From contig CAYGJB010000006.1 of the NCBI GenBank assembly GCA_964350195.1, forward strand, positions 1 through 52,234: 52,234 nt of DNA, given 5' to 3'. This DNA is from JAJCZB01 sp964350195 (lineage in GTDB: Bacteria; Babelota; Babeliae; Babelales; Vermiphilaceae). Below the pieces are notes generated by a model. That model did not search any database and was not told the DNA's origin. It saw nothing but the letters and a program-made list of their open reading frames with translations. The translations under genes and the position numbers were made by a program. Shown piece after piece: positions 35,711 to 44,383 of this stretch (position 1 is the first letter of the stretch; the number at the start of each line of letters is the position of its first letter).

Positions 35711-36778
35711 ATGAAGATTGCTGTATTGGTATCAGGTGGCGTAGATAGCTCAGTTGCTTTGAAAATACTCAAAGATCAGGGACACGATGTTACCGCATTC
35801 TATCTTAAAATTTGGCTTGAGGATGAGCTTTCTTACTTGGGCGATTGTCCGTGGGAGATTGATCTTTCATACGTTAAAAAAGTATGCGATCAGCTCGAGG
35901 TTCCTCTTGAATTGGTTTCTTTGCAAAAGGAGTATCATGACGAAGTGGTGCGTTATACGATAAATGAAGTAAGGCGAGGTCATACGCCAAACCCTGATAT
36001 TTTATGCAATAGCCGTATTAAATTTGGTATGTTTTTAAAGGTGCTTGATGAGCAATATGAAAAAATTGCAACCGGGCATTATGCGCAAACTAAAGAAATT
36101 GATGGTCGGTTTGTGATTGTGCCAGCGCCGGATAACATTAAAGACCAGTCGTATTTTCTTTCCCATTTAAATCAAGAGCAGCTATCAAGAGCTTTATTTC
36201 CGATCGGTCATTTGCAAAAGGAGCAAGTGCGTGAGCTTGCACAAAAATTTAATTTGCCGACAAAAGATCGTAAAGATAGCCAAGGGATTTGTTTTCTTGG
36301 AAAATTAAAATTTCGTGATTTTGTTAAGCATTATCTTGGTGAAAAGCAGGGTCGCCTGATTGAATCAGAAACAGGCATAGATAGGGGAGAGCACCAGGGA
36401 TTTTGGTTTTATACGATTGGCCAGCGTCAAGGATTAGGCTTAGCGGGCGGGCCATGGTATGTGGTAGCAAAAGATACGATCCAAAACATTGTTTATATCT
36501 CTAGAAATTATTATACAGATGATAAATTGCGCGATGCATTTGAGATTGAAAACTGTAATTGGTTTGCAAAAGCGCCTACAGAAAATGATCAACTCAAAGT
36601 TAAACTGCGTCATGGTCCCTATTTGCACTCGGCAACGATTACGTCAACCTCAAATGGCGTTATGTTGGTGAAGCTCACAGAGCGAGACCAGGGGATTTCT
36701 CCAGGCCAGTTTGCCGTTTTTTATGACGAAAAAAAATGCTTGGGTGGTGGCATAATTAGTAGGGCTATTTCTGGCTAA
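35711..36778 (+). CDS. mnmA: tRNA-specific 2-thiouridylase MnmA
   Basis: Thiolates the wobble uridine of tRNA-Lys, -Glu and -Gln. 355 residues: PP-loop SGGVDSSVAL, catalytic cysteines in NPDILCNSRIKFG and DSQGICFLGK, and C-terminal beta domains (RQGLGLAGGPWYV, SPGQFAVFY). The segment FYLKIWLEDELSYLGDCPWEIDLSYV is the version I associate with plant/plastid-type and some bacterial enzymes rather than the E. coli type. The ATG at 35711 follows GGGG; an in-frame ATG four codons earlier is possible. Confidence 0.93.
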   Translation: MKIAVLVSGGVDSSVALKILKDQGHDVTAFYLKIWLEDELSYLGDCPWEIDLSYVKKVCDQLEVPLELVSLQKEYHDEVVRYTINEVRRGHTPNPDILCNSRIKFGMFLKVLDEQYEKIATGHYAQTKEIDGRFVIVPAPDNIKDQSYFLSHLNQEQLSRALFPIGHLQKEQVRELAQKFNLPTKDRKDSQGICFLGKLKFRDFVKHYLGEKQGRLIESETGIDRGEHQGFWFYTIGQRQGLGLAGGPWYVVAKDTIQNIVYISRNYYTDDKLRDAFEIENCNWFAKAPTENDQLKVKLRHGPYLHSATITSTSNGVMLVKLTERDQGISPGQFAVFYDEKKCLGGGIISRAISG

Positions 36779-36797
36779 TTATTTTGTAGTTTCCCAG

Positions 36798-36810
36798 AAT
36801 GTGGTACCTT
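36798..36810 (+). repeat. 13-base motif shared by the mnmA and pgsA leaders, copy 2
   Basis: Same AATGTGGTACCTT sequence as at 35667, here 35 bases upstream of pgsA and followed by TATGCT at 36819. See copy 1. Confidence 0.3.
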
Positions 36811-36845
36811 TATTGAAATATGCTAATCTCTAAATTGAACATGAA

Positions 36846-37445
36846 ATGAAGATGATCAAACTGAACTTTACATTTTTCAAGCAGCTTCCTGCTTCAGAGA
36901 AACGATTCACCATTTCTACGCTATTTACTCTGCTGCGTATCGCGTTGTCCCCTTTTATTGTTAGTGCTATGGCGATGCATTTTTGGGGTATCGCATTTAT
37001 TTTATTCATTATTGCGGCGGTTTCAGATGTGGTAGATGGCTATCTTGCACGTTCGCTTTCAGAGCAAACATTTTTGGGAGCGTGTTTGGATCCAATTGCG
37101 GATAAATTTTTGATATTGTCTTGTTTTTTTGCTCTTGCTTTCATTAAATCACCACTTTTTATTATTCCATTATGGTTTGTGATTCTTATTCTTATTAAAG
37201 AGCTAATATTGGTTGGTGGAGTCATAATTATTTTTTTTTGGAAAGGTCATATAGCAGTGCGTCCACGCTTATTGGGCAAGGCAACCACTGCTGTACAAAT
37301 GGCTTTTATTGCATGGCTCTTTTCCTGCTACTTTTTTAAATGGGTCCCTATCAAAACATACTATAGCATGCTAGGTCTTCTTTTACTGATGGTTTTTGCT
37401 TCGCTTGTGGAGTATACTCGTATCGGCATTCGCGCGATTAAATAA
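36846..37445 (+). CDS. pgsA: CDP-alcohol phosphatidyltransferase (phosphatidylglycerophosphate synthase)
   Basis: Makes phosphatidylglycerol phosphate from CDP-diacylglycerol. 199 residues, several TM helices, with the family's metal/CDP motif D-x2-D-G-x2-A-R-x8-G-x3-D-x3-D seen in DVVDGYLARS...GACLDPIAD. PgsA is the commonest member of this size in bacteria; a different CDP-alcohol substrate is possible. The start could be two codons later (36852); neither has a strong ribosome site. Confidence 0.82.
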   Translation: MKMIKLNFTFFKQLPASEKRFTISTLFTLLRIALSPFIVSAMAMHFWGIAFILFIIAAVSDVVDGYLARSLSEQTFLGACLDPIADKFLILSCFFALAFIKSPLFIIPLWFVILILIKELILVGGVIIIFFWKGHIAVRPRLLGKATTAVQMAFIAWLFSCYFFKWVPIKTYYSMLGLLLLMVFASLVEYTRIGIRAIK

Positions 37446-37482
37446 CGTTTACATACAACTATATTCAAGTGAGGTGAGTAGC

Positions 37483-37860
37483 ATGCAAACTAAACTCTTT
37501 AGTTTTCTCTCTCTTTTTATGGTTTCACTTTTTTTTACCTTGATTGTTTCTGAGCAAGATTCGCAATCGTTTACTTCAAAACGTGCAAAGCGAGGTCCTT
37601 CAATGGGGACTCTTAAAGAGTCTTGCTGTGAGCTCTTCCGTGATTATCTGTCTGAATCAGCGTTACTGCTTTCATCTGTAAGTAATTTACAGAGTAAATC
37701 TCTATTGGCGATTGAAGGTTATTTTAAAAGCGATAAGTCTTCATGGTGTGAGGTTGCTTCGCGAGAGAAGCTTACACTATGCAAAAACAAGCTATCAGAG
37801 GTGAATGATAAATTGGCCGAATTGCGTGAAGCATGCGATGAAGCTGTGAAAGCAATGTAA
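37483..37860 (+). CDS. Short exported helical protein, unknown function
   Basis: 125 residues from the ATG at 37483 (GAGGTGAG upstream) with a signal peptide or anchor MQTKLFSFLSLFMVSLFFTLIV. The mature part is helical with cysteines (ESCCELF, SWCEVA, TLCKNK, EACDEA) and a C-terminal coiled-coil-like stretch (NKLSEVNDKLAELREA). No family recognised. Its build resembles the protein at 40956. Confidence 0.6.
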   Translation: MQTKLFSFLSLFMVSLFFTLIVSEQDSQSFTSKRAKRGPSMGTLKESCCELFRDYLSESALLLSSVSNLQSKSLLAIEGYFKSDKSSWCEVASREKLTLCKNKLSEVNDKLAELREACDEAVKAM

Positions 37861-37899
37861 GTTAAGCAAGAGTAGTGAGTTCTGTTTACCCTTATATTG

Positions 37900-37908
37900 T
37901 GCTATAAT
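37900..37908 (+). promoter_or_regulatory. Predicted extended -10 promoter of the 726-residue gene
   Basis: TGCTATAAT (TG-N-TATAAT) about 40 bases upstream of the start at 37948; no good -35, as is usual for extended -10 promoters. The same TGTGCTAT(A/G)AT wording recurs upstream of ssb. Confidence 0.55.
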
Positions 37909-37947
37909 TGCTATATTTAGAGACAATTTAAGATGGAGGTACTAAAA

Positions 37948-40128
37948 ATGAATAAAAACATTTTTGTACAAATAGCGCTTTTATGGGTAGCTTCTTTTTT
38001 TATCCAGTCTATTGCGGTTCCTGTGCAGCCAGTGAGCCATGAAACGAATATAAAGACGTATTATGATCGTCAAAAGCCCTTTCCTGGTAGTTATACTAAA
38101 AAAACTCAAGAGTATATGGATGGATTAATATCCTTGATTGAAGGCATCGATCATGCGATTCCTGTAGTGGGTCCGATATCCACAATGAGTAGCACTGCTT
38201 CGTTAAAAATAGTAAAAAAACTACATAACAACTTAGAGCATCTTACCCTTGAAGGGGTTGGAGAGGCTGTGGATACTATTCGTCTTGCAAGTCTTTATAA
38301 ATTAGCTTCACCTCTTATAAAGATGATGAACGACTTGTTGCTTGATCATCTATCAAACATTGATGAACTACTTTCTTTTTGGACGCATGCAGATGAAATG
38401 GGTTGGTATCATTTTTTTCATAAAAACCCCCTTAAATGGCTTAAGTGGAGACAAGTTCAAGAAGTGAAAGATAAAATAACAAATCTTAAGAGGCTAAAGA
38501 GCCTTTATAATTTCCATCTTGGGCGCTTGATAATGCAAGTAAACTCATATGATACGAGTAAGGACGTTAAAGATCAATACGCCTGGTTTCAGGAGTTTTA
38601 TACTATTCTTATTGCAGTTGTTCCGAATCAAAAAATATTAGATGCAAAACCGAATTTTGAAGCATTGTCTGTTTTGTCTAGTAGAGCAATTAGTTCTGTA
38701 GAAAAATTTTCTAGTCATTGCGACAGAGAGCTTAAACCATTTGCGTTGCCTTCAAAGCTTGAGCAGCATTGGATGGCAATGAGCGCGGGCATAGCAGCAT
38801 TGTGTGTTGGTGGGCCTGTGGTTGCAAAGCATAGCGATAAGGTGGGTGCTTCAGCACAATCTGTTAGTGATTCTGTAAAAATGTTTGGCAATGGCATGGC
38901 AGATGCGTTGTGGGGCAATGATCAAAAATGGGAAACATCATTAAAGGGTAAAGAAGATGCTGCAATGAAAAATTATGAAAGCGTTCTTTTGAGGGTGTTG
39001 CCTTTTTTTACAAAAGATGAAGACCAGAGATTAGACATCGTAAAAGATCTTGTGTCGTGCAAGCTACATGATGATGCATATAAAACGAAACTTGAAGCTG
39101 AACAGAAGGAAGGTAATCAAGATTTAGTTTTGATCATGAATGAAGTGAGAGAAAAAGAAGCATTTGATTTGAATGCGCTTACAGCGCTTGAGAAGCTCAA
39201 AGGGAAAACGGAAAAATCGGTACTAAAAGAGCTCTATTGTGGAATGTTTGGTGGAGATGCATTGCCAGAAGTAAAAAAATGTATTGATTCTCTTGAAGTT
39301 ACTGCCTTGAATAATTTTACGAGAGACAAAATTAAGAGAGCTGCCTACGGTGATAGTAACGGTAAGGATGCGCTTAGCATTAATTATCTTACAAGAACAT
39401 TCTTACCTCTTATAAGTCAGACGATAGATCAAGAGGGAGTAAAATTAGCTGATGCAACAAAAGAGGCATTAAAAACATTGATTGATACTGAAATGGGTCA
39501 AGGGCAAAATGTAGGAAAAATTTTGCATTATCTTATGCCAAAAGTAATTGGAGAGCCTAAAACCAATAAAAAGCACAAGGAAATTACTCAGGGAATACAG
39601 GCAGCGATGGGAAATTTTACAGATAGCTCCAATATTGTAGATACAGTAGCGGGTATTTTGAGAGAGGTTGCTATGGGTTTTGATGTGGGTTTGGTTAAAA
39701 CAGAAAGAAAAATATTGAATACATGGAAAGCTGCAAAGGTTCCTATGTTTATTGTAGCATCTTATTTAATATACAAAGCATTTAAAGATGAGGTTGCATT
39801 TGGCTGGCGTATGATGAATCATTTAATGCCTAAGAAAGCATATGATGAGCTTTTGCAAGCGCTTCAAGAGCTCACACTTTTGTTAAATATTTATGGTAAA
39901 AAATCGATTTCTCAAATGGAGCCACATGATGTTGGGCTTATGCATTATCTGATTGATAAGCTTGAGCAACAAGAAGAAACAATCCCTCAAAAATATCGTG
40001 AATCGTTTATGAACAATGTGCATTTGCTTCAATGTTCTGATTTATCCGCAAGGCAAAAATATAATATTGTGACGGATGCGATATTTAATCGATATTCTTT
40101 TCTACGAGAAGCCCATAAATCCGCTTAA
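37948..40128 (+). CDS. Large exported helical protein, unknown function
   Basis: 726 residues from the ATG at 37948 (GGAGG 8 bases upstream). Signal peptide MNKNIFVQIALLWVASFFIQSIA, then an almost entirely helical protein. Two more hydrophobic segments lie at about residues 275-295 (MSAGIAALCVGGPVVA) and 645-665 (VPMFIVASYLIYKAF), so it may span or insert into a membrane. No enzyme motif or known domain is recognised. A pore-forming, structural or host-directed function would all be guesses. Confidence 0.6.
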   Translation: MNKNIFVQIALLWVASFFIQSIAVPVQPVSHETNIKTYYDRQKPFPGSYTKKTQEYMDGLISLIEGIDHAIPVVGPISTMSSTASLKIVKKLHNNLEHLTLEGVGEAVDTIRLASLYKLASPLIKMMNDLLLDHLSNIDELLSFWTHADEMGWYHFFHKNPLKWLKWRQVQEVKDKITNLKRLKSLYNFHLGRLIMQVNSYDTSKDVKDQYAWFQEFYTILIAVVPNQKILDAKPNFEALSVLSSRAISSVEKFSSHCDRELKPFALPSKLEQHWMAMSAGIAALCVGGPVVAKHSDKVGASAQSVSDSVKMFGNGMADALWGNDQKWETSLKGKEDAAMKNYESVLLRVLPFFTKDEDQRLDIVKDLVSCKLHDDAYKTKLEAEQKEGNQDLVLIMNEVREKEAFDLNALTALEKLKGKTEKSVLKELYCGMFGGDALPEVKKCIDSLEVTALNNFTRDKIKRAAYGDSNGKDALSINYLTRTFLPLISQTIDQEGVKLADATKEALKTLIDTEMGQGQNVGKILHYLMPKVIGEPKTNKKHKEITQGIQAAMGNFTDSSNIVDTVAGILREVAMGFDVGLVKTERKILNTWKAAKVPMFIVASYLIYKAFKDEVAFGWRMMNHLMPKKAYDELLQALQELTLLLNIYGKKSISQMEPHDVGLMHYLIDKLEQQEETIPQKYRESFMNNVHLLQCSDLSARQKYNIVTDAIFNRYSFLREAHKSA

Positions 40129-40134
40129 AACAAA

Positions 40135-40164
40135 TTGTTCACGGCCGTAACTTTGTGCTATGAT
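40135..40164 (+). promoter_or_regulatory. Predicted ssb promoter
   Basis: TTGTTC (40135-40140) and TATGAT (40159-40164) with an 18-base spacer and an extended -10 TG at 40156-40157. A terminator-shaped hairpin follows immediately, so the promoter would place it at the very 5' end of the ssb transcript. Confidence 0.45.
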
Positions 40165-40168
40165 ATTT

Positions 40169-40201
40169 GAGGTACCTCATGTCGCGAGGTGCCTCTTTTT
40201 T
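40169..40201 (+). terminator. Terminator or attenuator hairpin upstream of ssb
   Basis: GAGGTACCTC pairs with GAGGTGCCTC (10 bp, one G-T) across a 7-base loop, followed by six T. It ends transcription of the 726-residue gene unless the promoter just before it is real, in which case it sits in the ssb leader. Confidence 0.8.
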
Positions 40202-40239
40202 AATAACGTCTAATCTTTTTAGCCTTCAAAGGACTTTGT

Positions 40240-40854
40240 ATGGCCGGATATAATAGAGTGGTGATGGTTGGCAACCTAACCCGCGACCCAGAATATAAAC
40301 AGCTCAGTTCAGGTCAAGCGGTATGCCGTCTTGGGCTTGCAACTAATCGCCAATTTAAAAATCGCCAAACAGGGCAAATGGTACAAGAAGTGTGCTATGT
40401 GGATATTGATGTGTGGGGAGCACAAGCAGAAAGCTGTAATCAATATTTGCAAAAAGGGCGTCCGGTTTTAATTGAAGGCCGATTAAAGTTTGATACCTGG
40501 GAAGATCCATCAGGGCAATCACGAAGTAAGCATTCAATCGTTGCCGATCGCGTTGTATTTCTTTCTGCTGCAGCAGACAATGATGCTGCCAATGCTACAA
40601 ATACGAATGAAACTGCAGGGGCATTTGGTGAATCAGATCGTGGTATAAAGACAACAAAATTTGATACTAAATTAGGAATGCCTGAGCCAACATCTCAAGC
40701 TGAAAGAGAACTTTTTAATCAGATAGATGCGATCAAGCAAAAGAACCAAAAGAAAGCGGCTAAAGCTGCTCCTGAAGCAATGAACGCTTCTTCAAGATCG
40801 GGTGAAGTAGAGTTCAAAGATCAGCCACCATTTGAAGATGAGCTACCATTTTAG
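40240..40854 (+). CDS. ssb: Single-stranded DNA-binding protein
   Basis: Coats ssDNA in replication and repair. 204 residues: OB fold at about 1-110 (YNRVVMVGNLTRDPEYK, VCYVDIDVWGAQAE, LIEGRLKFDTWED), a low-complexity linker rich in Ala, Asn and Lys, and the conserved acidic C-terminal tip FEDELPF that recruits partner proteins. The start is MAGYNR with AAAGGAC upstream. Confidence 0.95.
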   Translation: MAGYNRVVMVGNLTRDPEYKQLSSGQAVCRLGLATNRQFKNRQTGQMVQEVCYVDIDVWGAQAESCNQYLQKGRPVLIEGRLKFDTWEDPSGQSRSKHSIVADRVVFLSAAADNDAANATNTNETAGAFGESDRGIKTTKFDTKLGMPEPTSQAERELFNQIDAIKQKNQKKAAKAAPEAMNASSRSGEVEFKDQPPFEDELPF

Positions 40855-40867
40855 GCCTTATTTTATT

Positions 40868-40921
40868 GACTTTTCTGCCCTTTTTCTGCCATTCTAAATG
40901 GTGAAGAAGGGCAGAAAAGTC
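40868..40921 (+). terminator. Long hairpin terminator after ssb
   Basis: GACTTTTCTGCCCTT pairs perfectly with AAGGGCAGAAAAGTC over 15 bp; an inner CCATT/AATGG stem sits in the loop. Followed by CTTTGTCTTTT. Confidence 0.8.
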
Positions 40922-40955
40922 TTTGTCTTTTGAGCCAATTTGCAAGGAGAAAGGT

Positions 40956-41414
40956 ATGAAGCGAGATCGCAAAGAAAAGGCGTTTAGCTGGGGTTTGGGC
41001 TTATCGATTTTGCTTACGTGCGTGTTTCATGCACTATGTAGTAAGGACCAACATTTTACGTTTGATTCACTATTTCCAAAAAATAGTTTTGCAAAAGCTA
41101 CGGAGCATTGCGTAAGCGTGTGGGGAGCATTAGATCAAATGATTAAATCAGGTATTCCTTCTGTGCAATTTATTCGTAATCTTGACCGATCTATTGGGCA
41201 GCTTGTTCTTGCTCAACGCCAATTGCAAAAAAGCGTACAAGAAACAAAATTAGAGCCGGATCAATGCCATTATTTAGCACGCGTGGTGGGTACGATTTCT
41301 GACCGCTATCAAAAATTACCGCATATAGATTTTGATCGAGCTGAATGCTTAAAGCATCAAATCGATGGAGTTAAGGAGTTTGTTGAGCAGCAACTTACTT
41401 TGATCAAAAAGTAA
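40956..41414 (+). CDS. Short exported/anchored helical protein, unknown function
   Basis: 152 residues from the ATG at 40956 (AAGGAG 8 bases upstream; an in-frame start at 40923 is less likely). Basic N-terminus MKRDRKEK, hydrophobic segment at about 10-26, then a helical domain with four cysteines (CSKD, HCVS, QCHY, ECLK). No family recognised. The stop lies 1 base from the stop of the convergent 979-residue gene. Confidence 0.6.
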   Translation: MKRDRKEKAFSWGLGLSILLTCVFHALCSKDQHFTFDSLFPKNSFAKATEHCVSVWGALDQMIKSGIPSVQFIRNLDRSIGQLVLAQRQLQKSVQETKLEPDQCHYLARVVGTISDRYQKLPHIDFDRAECLKHQIDGVKEFVEQQLTLIKK

Positions 41415-41415
41415 T

Positions 41416-44355
41416 TTATTGTAATCCAACTACTCCATTCTCTGTACCGGCTAGTAAAATTCCTGTAGGGCCGATTAAACGTACCCAATAAAAACGACGC
41501 TCATTGGCAAGCGTGGGATCGGTAAGAATTGTTGGTTGAACTATGTTCCAATCGTTTACTCTAAATGGTAATATGCCGAGCTTAGTTACGTCTGCAGGAT
41601 CATTGGTACGATTATATACAAAAAATCTTCTCCCTCCATCGGAGAAAAAATAAATGATTGAGTCTAACGTTTTGAATGCGGATGCAGTTGAACTGGCATT
41701 AAACGTATTTGGATTAAAAAACGTTGCGTAATCAATAGATGTGCCACCGCTATCTCCTACCCCGCTATATTGATGAATCGCTCCTTGATCAAATGTCTTG
41801 AATCCTTTTTTATCTTGCACGCTGAATGGCCATGTTGTGTGGCGGATTGGGGCATCCATCCCGCCCACTCCATTGAGCATAGTTGTTTGAGTGGTTCTCG
41901 CACTATCTTCATGAAGAACTGTCCACGCAGCATCGCTTTGATTTTGAGCATCTCCAATGCCATTCATTCCGCTTGATTGATCAGCATTTGATTTAAAAAG
42001 ACCTTGATTTGTTACTAAAATAATTTGCTCTTTCGCTTCAGGTGTTGCGGTGGCGGGGTCATCTGTGGCGATAAGTTGTATACCATAAAATTGTAAAACA
42101 TTTGCAAAGGCCCCCACACCTGTTTGGGCGATTGTATGTATATTGTTTTCAGCAAACATATTATTAATAGTTGAATCAACTGTAATGCTAAATAATGTGC
42201 TTGAAAGCGGTATTGCTGCAGTGGATTGAGAAACCACTACGTACAATGTTTCTCCGGTACCGGTGGTGAGTACGTCTACTGCAGAAGAGGCTTTAATATC
42301 AACGACCGATCCTACAATATGCGGTGCTTTTTGCCATGAGGATTCTAGGAATGGATCTGTATTCAAAGAGCCAAGATTAATGGGGTTGAATCCTTCTCCG
42401 TTAATGGCGTTAGCAAACACAAATAGTCCAGTTTCAGTGCCAGCAAAAAAATATCCGAAGTTTGTACGCGAAGGATCGTTATCTGCTGTGGTACTGGTGC
42501 GTATATATTCGAGTACCTGGCAGCAGCCTGCGCCATTAGGTAATGGCGTTGATAGTAAATTTTCGTTAGAGCTAAAGTCGGTAATCGCTATTTCTGGGCT
42601 TGCAGGATCATCGATATCCCGTGCTATGCTAGTACGAGCAAATACCACTTTTTCTACGCCGCCAAATAATGCATACCGATTATTCGTGGTGCCTGCAAAA
42701 CCACGCGTGGTTTGATTGAGATCAAGAACGGCATATGAGCTAGCAGAAAGTGCTGATCTTAGATTGGTTATAAGATCGGTGGATTGTGTGCCAGTAGTCC
42801 ATGCATTTATGCCAACAGTTTTTTCTGTGTCTGCTTCTACATACCAAATGTGTCCATTTGCTGCATCTACTTCAAATAATTTTATTGAACCAGAATGAGT
42901 CGAACCCCCTGGTAAGGTGATGCCGGGAAATGCATTGAGTGGAATTACTCGCTTTGCTGTCCATGGAGTCCAGCGCTGAATTTTTCCGGTATCATCAAAC
43001 ATTGCTTGTGATACCCAAATACCGCTGTCATTAAGCTCATTTGGTGAGCGAGAGATAGAAATGTATACTGCATCGCCAACTACCACTAAATCTGAAATAG
43101 CGGTTTGGGTATCGATTGGTAAATCTCCTGCGCCCACTAGGGCTGCGGGATCAGTAATAGGATCATTGATTGGAAGCTCGCCAGCAGCATTAGCTGGATC
43201 AGTAAACTTTTTAGTTGTTGTATCAAGTGCACTTGATTTATTTGCGATTGTTCCGTTGGTAGAGCTTGTTGGGGTCGTTGTATCATTAACTAATGGAAGG
43301 GCATACACTCGATTGCATGTAGCGCTGAGGACGCAATCGGTGCAGATAACTGTTGGAGAGCAATCAACGATAAGATAATCAGGACCGGTGCTCGCATGCA
43401 TAATGCTTAAATGATTTGGACTTAAAGAAATATCAGCGCCACGGGCGACTACGATTTCGTCTATGCCTCCGCCACTAATAGCAGCATCTGGCGCAATAGC
43501 TTGAAATGTTAGAACTCCACTCACAAGCTGAGCAACAACGACAGCTTTTGCGATATCGCCTCCACCACTTTGTGTCTGTATATTTAGGCCTATAAAGAGG
43601 CGATCGAGATCTGTGTCATAATGCATAGCCGCTGCAGTGGTGGTAAAAAGGACATCAGACCCACCACTGGTTCCTTTTAAAACAAGAGAGCTTTTATCGA
43701 GTGCTGCGGCTCGATTTCCAGTATTGCCTGTTGTGGCATCTTTTATATCTAAGGAAATAGTGCTTCCGCTAGGTCCTACGCCAATAAGCGCAATACCAGT
43801 ATCAGTATCACCGAAAAAGCTTGCGTTAGGTTTAACTGCGGCAAATATATGATTGCTGCTTGCTTTAATGTTCACAATGCCACTTGTGGCGCTTGCGCCT
43901 GCGGCATCATTTAAACTTGCTGTTGTTACGCCTGCATCTGGCTTGCCATCCGTAAAGATGGAGGTAACGGTTGTTCCGACAAACGCATTAGTACCGTTAT
44001 TAGTGGGATCCTTCTCAATAGCAGTAAGAATTGAAAGGCCAGTTGATTGGGGGGAAAGGGTTAATAGTTCAATTGTGCCCATAAGTAAGGGGTTTCCCGT
44101 TTTTAAAATGCCAGTAAAGGCGGGAGAGGAAGAAAAGTTGGGACGGGTTGCCTTGGAAATACCAAAAGGATTATCAGCGCTTGTTGTTTCAAGACCAACA
44201 AAAAAAGTGCCTGTTTTTTTATCAAACTCTTTAGTCGTTATCTTTGAAGTAAAAGCTTTTGGAGTTCCTGTCGTATCATTACCGGAAACAACAATGCCAG
44301 CAAAAAGATAGTGCCCAGATAAGAACGCTATCAATAAGAGTACAACTCGTTTCAT
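41416..44355 (-). CDS. Large exported repeat protein, probable beta-propeller surface protein
   Basis: 979 residues with a signal peptide (MKRVVLLLIAFLSGHYLFA). Rich in Ser, Thr, Asp, Asn and Gly, almost all beta in prediction by eye, poor in Lys and with few cysteines. Irregular repeats of the form F(V/A)G(L/T)ETxxA, RLFIGLNIQT, FAGTETGLFVFA and LLAGTENGVVGLQ, spaced by 60-100 residues, resemble blades of a propeller. No enzyme motif seen. The upstream gene, 28 bases away on the same strand, encodes a beta-barrel-like protein, so both probably act at the outer surface. No known family recognised. Confidence 0.65.
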   Translation of the reverse strand: MKRVVLLLIAFLSGHYLFAGIVVSGNDTTGTPKAFTSKITTKEFDKKTGTFFVGLETTSADNPFGISKATRPNFSSSPAFTGILKTGNPLLMGTIELLTLSPQSTGLSILTAIEKDPTNNGTNAFVGTTVTSIFTDGKPDAGVTTASLNDAAGASATSGIVNIKASSNHIFAAVKPNASFFGDTDTGIALIGVGPSGSTISLDIKDATTGNTGNRAAALDKSSLVLKGTSGGSDVLFTTTAAAMHYDTDLDRLFIGLNIQTQSGGGDIAKAVVVAQLVSGVLTFQAIAPDAAISGGGIDEIVVARGADISLSPNHLSIMHASTGPDYLIVDCSPTVICTDCVLSATCNRVYALPLVNDTTTPTSSTNGTIANKSSALDTTTKKFTDPANAAGELPINDPITDPAALVGAGDLPIDTQTAISDLVVVGDAVYISISRSPNELNDSGIWVSQAMFDDTGKIQRWTPWTAKRVIPLNAFPGITLPGGSTHSGSIKLFEVDAANGHIWYVEADTEKTVGINAWTTGTQSTDLITNLRSALSASSYAVLDLNQTTRGFAGTTNNRYALFGGVEKVVFARTSIARDIDDPASPEIAITDFSSNENLLSTPLPNGAGCCQVLEYIRTSTTADNDPSRTNFGYFFAGTETGLFVFANAINGEGFNPINLGSLNTDPFLESSWQKAPHIVGSVVDIKASSAVDVLTTGTGETLYVVVSQSTAAIPLSSTLFSITVDSTINNMFAENNIHTIAQTGVGAFANVLQFYGIQLIATDDPATATPEAKEQIILVTNQGLFKSNADQSSGMNGIGDAQNQSDAAWTVLHEDSARTTQTTMLNGVGGMDAPIRHTTWPFSVQDKKGFKTFDQGAIHQYSGVGDSGGTSIDYATFFNPNTFNASSTASAFKTLDSIIYFFSDGGRRFFVYNRTNDPADVTKLGILPFRVNDWNIVQPTILTDPTLANERRFYWVRLIGPTGILLAGTENGVVGLQ

Positions 44356-44383
44356 TACTATCCTTTTAGAACGTCAGATGTGC

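Noticed and set aside
36801..36818. Possible sigma54 promoter before pgsA (TGGTAC-N5-TTGAA)
   Set aside because: The -12 GC is missing and the matching mnmA leader lacks the TTG element; no rpoN evidence in the window.
41770..44311. Several plus-strand open frames of 60-152 codons opposite the 979-residue gene
   Set aside because: They are antisense shadows of a Ser/Thr/Ala-rich gene, lack ribosome sites, and their products are low-complexity mirror sequence.
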